Source: Marinirhabdus sp963799365 (GTDB lineage: Bacteria; Bacteroidota; Bacteroidia; Flavobacteriales; Flavobacteriaceae). Taken from it: a DNA stretch of 64,000 bases. The DNA lies in the NCBI GenBank assembly GCA_963799365.1, contig CAWCWV010000007.1, positions 62,001 to 126,000 on the forward strand, in the 5' to 3' direction. The position numbers were made by a program, and so were the translations under genes. Of the stretch, positions 60,668 to 64,000 are shown in pieces (the first letter of the stretch is position 1; each line of letters opens with the position of its first letter). The notes beneath the pieces are model-generated. The model saw only the letters and a list, made by a program, of their open reading frames with translations, did not search any database and was not told where the DNA came from.

Positions 60668-63600
60668 CTAAAAATACGCTCTTAATTGCACGGTACCAGT
60701 ATGTACTGTTTTTGTTTCTTTACTTTTTCTTCCAAAATAAGAGATATTGGCGTCCAGGTATTTGGTAATTCGCTTTTGTAATAAAAGACTCCATGTAAAA
60801 TTGGTTCCTGGTTGCAAACCTTCAAGCATTTGGTAGGCAACAGGTGAAAATGCACTCCCGGTAAAATCATTATTTATATACGTAAACTCTCCGTTTAACG
60901 AGATCTTTTGCGCATTGGTATAGCTGAAAGAAGTCCCAATTTTTTGCTGATTTAACTGTTCCATGGCCCCCAGGCTGTTTTCTTCATTCATAAACTGATA
61001 AAAAACATCAAACCTAGTGGACCTGTTTAATAAATACGAAATCTTTGGATTTACCTCGTAGTTGTCCAGAAAAAAATTACGTCCAGGAAAACTCTCCGAA
61101 GTACTTTCATTGGTGCCAAACGCCCCGCGCATATTCAATAGCCAAGACTCCCAGAACTTGTGGTTAAAATTCAATTGATGGTTTTCTAACTTGCTAGATT
61201 GTAATCCAACAGATAGTAAGTTGTCTGCAGAAGTAGTTATGTAGGTATACCCTGTAGTATAATATTGTTTGCCACGATTAAAGAAAAGCGCATTCCTAAA
61301 ATTTAGAGTTAAACCCAATTGGTCTTCATCTCCATCCAAAAATGGGTTGAGGTTAAAACCGTCGTTACTTCTGCGAACTTTTCTATTTAATACATACGAT
61401 GTTTGGTTGTAAAATTTTGATAACAACTTTAAAAAACCTTCTTTGTTTGCCCAGGCCTGTGGATCCAGCGTAACAATCTGGCTAAACCTGTTTTCCCTGA
61501 TTTTTATAAAAACCTGATTGGGTAATAAAATACGCACGTAATCTGCCTGATCCTGAAACTGCGCTACCTCAAATTCATCCAGCTCCTGAATACCGTTGTT
61601 GTTGTAGTCTATCCAAGTAAAAATACCCTGTCCGGGGTCTACTTGCGTGTAGGTGAATTCTTGTTGCGGCAGTACGCCATTGTTTGCCTCCAAAACGGTG
61701 TTAAAGCGAATACCGTTCTTTAAAATATTTTGAGTGTACAGTATTCTGGAATTTAAGGACTTTTCGGTGGCTTCGGTATTGGGATTATTAAAAGGTTTCA
61801 ACTCCCGATAATTAGCAAACACTGAAAGTTGGGTATTTGCAGAATTTAGTAATTTCGATTTTAGAAAATAGGTATTTGCCGTATTTACTTTTAATAGTTT
61901 ATTAAACAAAACACTGTCTGTTACCCTATTTCTATAGCCCACTTCAGCATATACCTGTGTGCTGTCACCAATCCCAATAAAAGCCTCATATTCTGAAAAG
62001 CGCTGGCTCACAAAACTCAAGCTGTCATTTCTGATTTCAGTTACCTGGTTGTTTTCTGAACTTACTTTTCCTCCTACCCAGGATTTTTCAAATCCATAGA
62101 CTGAAGTATGGTGCAAGCGGTAAAATTTGGATTGCAAACTATCACTTTCGCTATCTAAAATACTTCCATTGGTAAAAGTTCTTAATTTGCCGAAACGTAA
62201 GTTACCATTTACTACATGACGCTTTCCCGAAAAATTTTCAGAAAAGTTTAGATCCTGAAAAGTATACTGCGCACTTCCTAGAGTAGGGGAGTTTAGTTCA
62301 AAACCGCCAATAGCGAATCGCTGGTCTCCTACAGGATCGATCAAGTTCCAATCACGGCTAAATTCAATAGCATATAACCGCTCAATAGTTCTGAAATCCC
62401 TGTTTATATAATCCAAAGAACCAATGGCGTCAACTTTCAGCGTATCTGAAGTGGTAAAAATAGTTTGTCGTGCATCGAGTCTTCCTGCAAAACCATCGTT
62501 ATTTTTATCTTCCAGATCCGAAAATAGATTAAGATCATTCTGGCTAGCGGCAACTTCAAAATTGATGGTAGTTTTTTCGGTAGGGCGGTAACTTCCGTTT
62601 AAACCACCTACTTGTAATTTTGTAGGAGCATTTAGCTGAATAATGGGCTCATAATTTCCTTGAGGCACTCCATTTAAAGGAGGTGTATATTCGAAAATTC
62701 GGCTAATCGCACTTTGATCGCTAATGATATAATTACCTAAATTATCGCCTACCAATGAAAACCGAACGCTAAATAAATCGTCTTCTGGGTTGTTTGAGAA
62801 CACAAAAATTTCGTCGCCGTTAAGCGCTATCTCTTTTTTATATAAGATCTTGTTTTCAGAAAACGTATCTTCTATGGCAGAAGGGGCGACCATTGCGTCC
62901 ATATCATCACCAGCAGCCTGTAGAATAGCTACTTGTTCTTCAGACAAATTTTGCTGAAGTGGCTGGTTTTTAGCATCGCTTTCAGAATACACATAAACAC
63001 CCAAATCTAACTTTTCGCTGGTATAATTTCCACCTCCATATCCAATAAAACGCGTATAATTTCGGTCAGTAAATTGATATTCTACCGTAATACGCATGTT
63101 GGAGGTAATAGGATAGGTAGGATTAAATTTTATTTCACCCGCATTGTAATCTATTACATAGTCTGCATTTTCGCCACGTTCCAGTAATAGTCCATTTACA
63201 TACACCCGTTCGCTCCCTGAGACTATTAATATGAACAATTCGCCATTGGGTCGAACCAATTTGTAGGGTCCTTGATTTCCTTCCTGTCCTGTAAACTGGC
63301 TTCGCTGAAAAACACCTCTTACCAAGGCACCAGCGGCAAAAGCGCTTGTTTTGGCATCTTCTGAATGTTTCAAAGTGCCACCCAAAGCAATACCTTGCAC
63401 TTTTTTTATAAAACGACCAAAATAACTATTGTTGTTTGTAAGATCTACATCTCCAGCCCGTATGTTCCAGTTGTCACTATAAAGCTCTATAAATATCTGG
63501 TCAAATTCATCCAGGCTTTGAGAATAGCCTCCTTGCTGGGTTGGAATATTTGCATCTTGAATGGAAGCACGTATAGAAACTTTGTCATTCAATTTTCCTG

Positions 63601-64000
63601 TAATCTGCAAATCCAGTTCGCTACTTACCACGGCATTTTGATTGTTTCCAATGGTAACGCCACGGGAAATGCTTCCTACGGTGTTAAGTCCGTCAAAAGG
63701 TTTAAAAGTTCTACGGTCATTCCCTTGTTCCAGGGAGTATAATCTGTCTATAGTACCTGTATTTTCAATAATGAGTTTCGGATCAAAGGTGTAATAGTCG
63801 CGCGTAAGGAATTGGGGATATTTCAAGTAATGTATGGTTATAGAATCTTTTGCTGGGATTACTTTAGCAAAAACAAGTGTTCCTGTTTTAAAGTCTATAG
63901 TATACTTTGTACTGTCAATTTTTTTTCCTGTAGCATCAAAAATTTTAAAAAGTCTGGGATTAATGCTCACCGTATCTACTTTAATGGTGTCTTGCACTGC
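60668..64000 (-). CDS. Large outer-membrane beta-barrel surface protein (N-terminal end beyond window)
   Basis: The reading frame runs open to the right edge, and the last codon (63998-64000) reads Ala before VQDTIKVD, so the visible ~1110 residues lack the start. AVQ-D looks like a signal-peptide end, so only about 20-30 residues may be missing. GDLTNNNSYFGRFIKKVQGIALGG and SISRGVTIGNNQNAVVSSELDLQ are early landmarks. Mid-protein there is an EF-hand-like YNNNGIQELDEFE. Many strands of a large barrel follow, ending VQLRAYF with the terminal Phe. It resembles Bacteroidota surface proteins of the SprA-like class only in general pattern; I do not assign a name. Confidence 0.7.
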   Translation of the reverse strand, partial: AVQDTIKVDTVSINPRLFKIFDATGKKIDSTKYTIDFKTGTLVFAKVIPAKDSITIHYLKYPQFLTRDYYTFDPKLIIENTGTIDRLYSLEQGNDRRTFKPFDGLNTVGSISRGVTIGNNQNAVVSSELDLQITGKLNDKVSIRASIQDANIPTQQGGYSQSLDEFDQIFIELYSDNWNIRAGDVDLTNNNSYFGRFIKKVQGIALGGTLKHSEDAKTSAFAAGALVRGVFQRSQFTGQEGNQGPYKLVRPNGELFILIVSGSERVYVNGLLLERGENADYVIDYNAGEIKFNPTYPITSNMRITVEYQFTDRNYTRFIGYGGGNYTSEKLDLGVYVYSESDAKNQPLQQNLSEEQVAILQAAGDDMDAMVAPSAIEDTFSENKILYKKEIALNGDEIFVFSNNPEDDLFSVRFSLVGDNLGNYIISDQSAISRIFEYTPPLNGVPQGNYEPIIQLNAPTKLQVGGLNGSYRPTEKTTINFEVAASQNDLNLFSDLEDKNNDGFAGRLDARQTIFTTSDTLKVDAIGSLDYINRDFRTIERLYAIEFSRDWNLIDPVGDQRFAIGGFELNSPTLGSAQYTFQDLNFSENFSGKRHVVNGNLRFGKLRTFTNGSILDSESDSLQSKFYRLHHTSVYGFEKSWVGGKVSSENNQVTEIRNDSLSFVSQRFSEYEAFIGIGDSTQVYAEVGYRNRVTDSVLFNKLLKVNTANTYFLKSKLLNSANTQLSVFANYRELKPFNNPNTEATEKSLNSRILYTQNILKNGIRFNTVLEANNGVLPQQEFTYTQVDPGQGIFTWIDYNNNGIQELDEFEVAQFQDQADYVRILLPNQVFIKIRENRFSQIVTLDPQAWANKEGFLKLLSKFYNQTSYVLNRKVRRSNDGFNLNPFLDGDEDQLGLTLNFRNALFFNRGKQYYTTGYTYITTSADNLLSVGLQSSKLENHQLNFNHKFWESWLLNMRGAFGTNESTSESFPGRNFFLDNYEVNPKISYLLNRSTRFDVFYQFMNEENSLGAMEQLNQQKIGTSFSYTNAQKISLNGEFTYINNDFTGSAFSPVAYQMLEGLQPGTNFTWSLLLQKRITKYLDANISYFGRKSKETKTVHTGTVQLRAYF

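Noticed and set aside
60668..64000. Naming the right-edge gene sprA
   Set aside because: It has a general Bacteroidota surface-barrel pattern but is incomplete and lacks motifs I could tie to SprA with confidence.

Overview
The window comes from an AT-rich member of the Flavobacteriia (Bacteroidota), probably marine. The evidence is two proteins with type IX secretion (T9SS) type A C-terminal sorting domains in one family and a third in another, a PorP/SprF protein with a PorE-like OmpA partner, a three-subunit type-B succinate dehydrogenase, a SUF operon with DUF59, DUF2480 and DUF3078 neighbours, signal peptides ending in AQ/GQ, and promoter -7 boxes of the Bacteroidota form TAnnTTTG. No tRNA, rRNA, CRISPR array or prophage was recognised.

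Left part, 1-13.7 kb. The 5' part of polA is cut by the window edge. Next comes a compact cyanophycin locus: isoaspartyl peptidase/asparaginase, cyanophycinase and cyanophycin synthetase, able to make the Asp-Arg polymer, cut it to beta-Asp-Arg dipeptide and split the dipeptide. Two hairpins with an identical 20-nt core bracket this locus. A PorE-like/PorP pair, an endonuclease-family protein, hflX, a REP-associated tyrosine transposase (RAYT) with long inverted repeats, and a DUF3078 outer-membrane protein follow.

13-21 kb is one long leftward SUF operon: sufA, sufB, a small lipoprotein, sufC, sufD, sufS, a META-domain lipoprotein, sufE, a DUF59/SufT-like gene and DUF2480. A perfect 7-1-7 palindrome resembling Fur/PerR boxes lies between its likely promoter and the first start codon.

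21-28 kb is a leftward group of exported, mostly lipid-anchored proteins: a di-heme peroxidase and an MbnP-family protein that look like an MbnH/MbnP copper pair, a beta-propeller lipoprotein, and two tandem choice-of-anchor B paralogues, one with a T9SS tail and one with a lipobox.

28-54 kb is mostly housekeeping: thiL, an alpha/beta hydrolase, brnQ, pepP, a sortilin-like propeller protein, the sdhCAB operon under a promoter inside a strong dyad, a TPR hybrid histidine kinase, methionine aminotransferase, katG with an ankyrin gene, an omega-amidase, comF and glyS. Three intergenic regions carry copies of one long-hairpin repeat family, and a DUF559 endonuclease gene sits between two hairpin repeats as a possible small mobile unit.

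54-64 kb holds two paralogous T9SS-secreted proteins differing in added domains, a small lipoprotein between them, and the bulk of a large outer-membrane protein gene that runs off the right edge.
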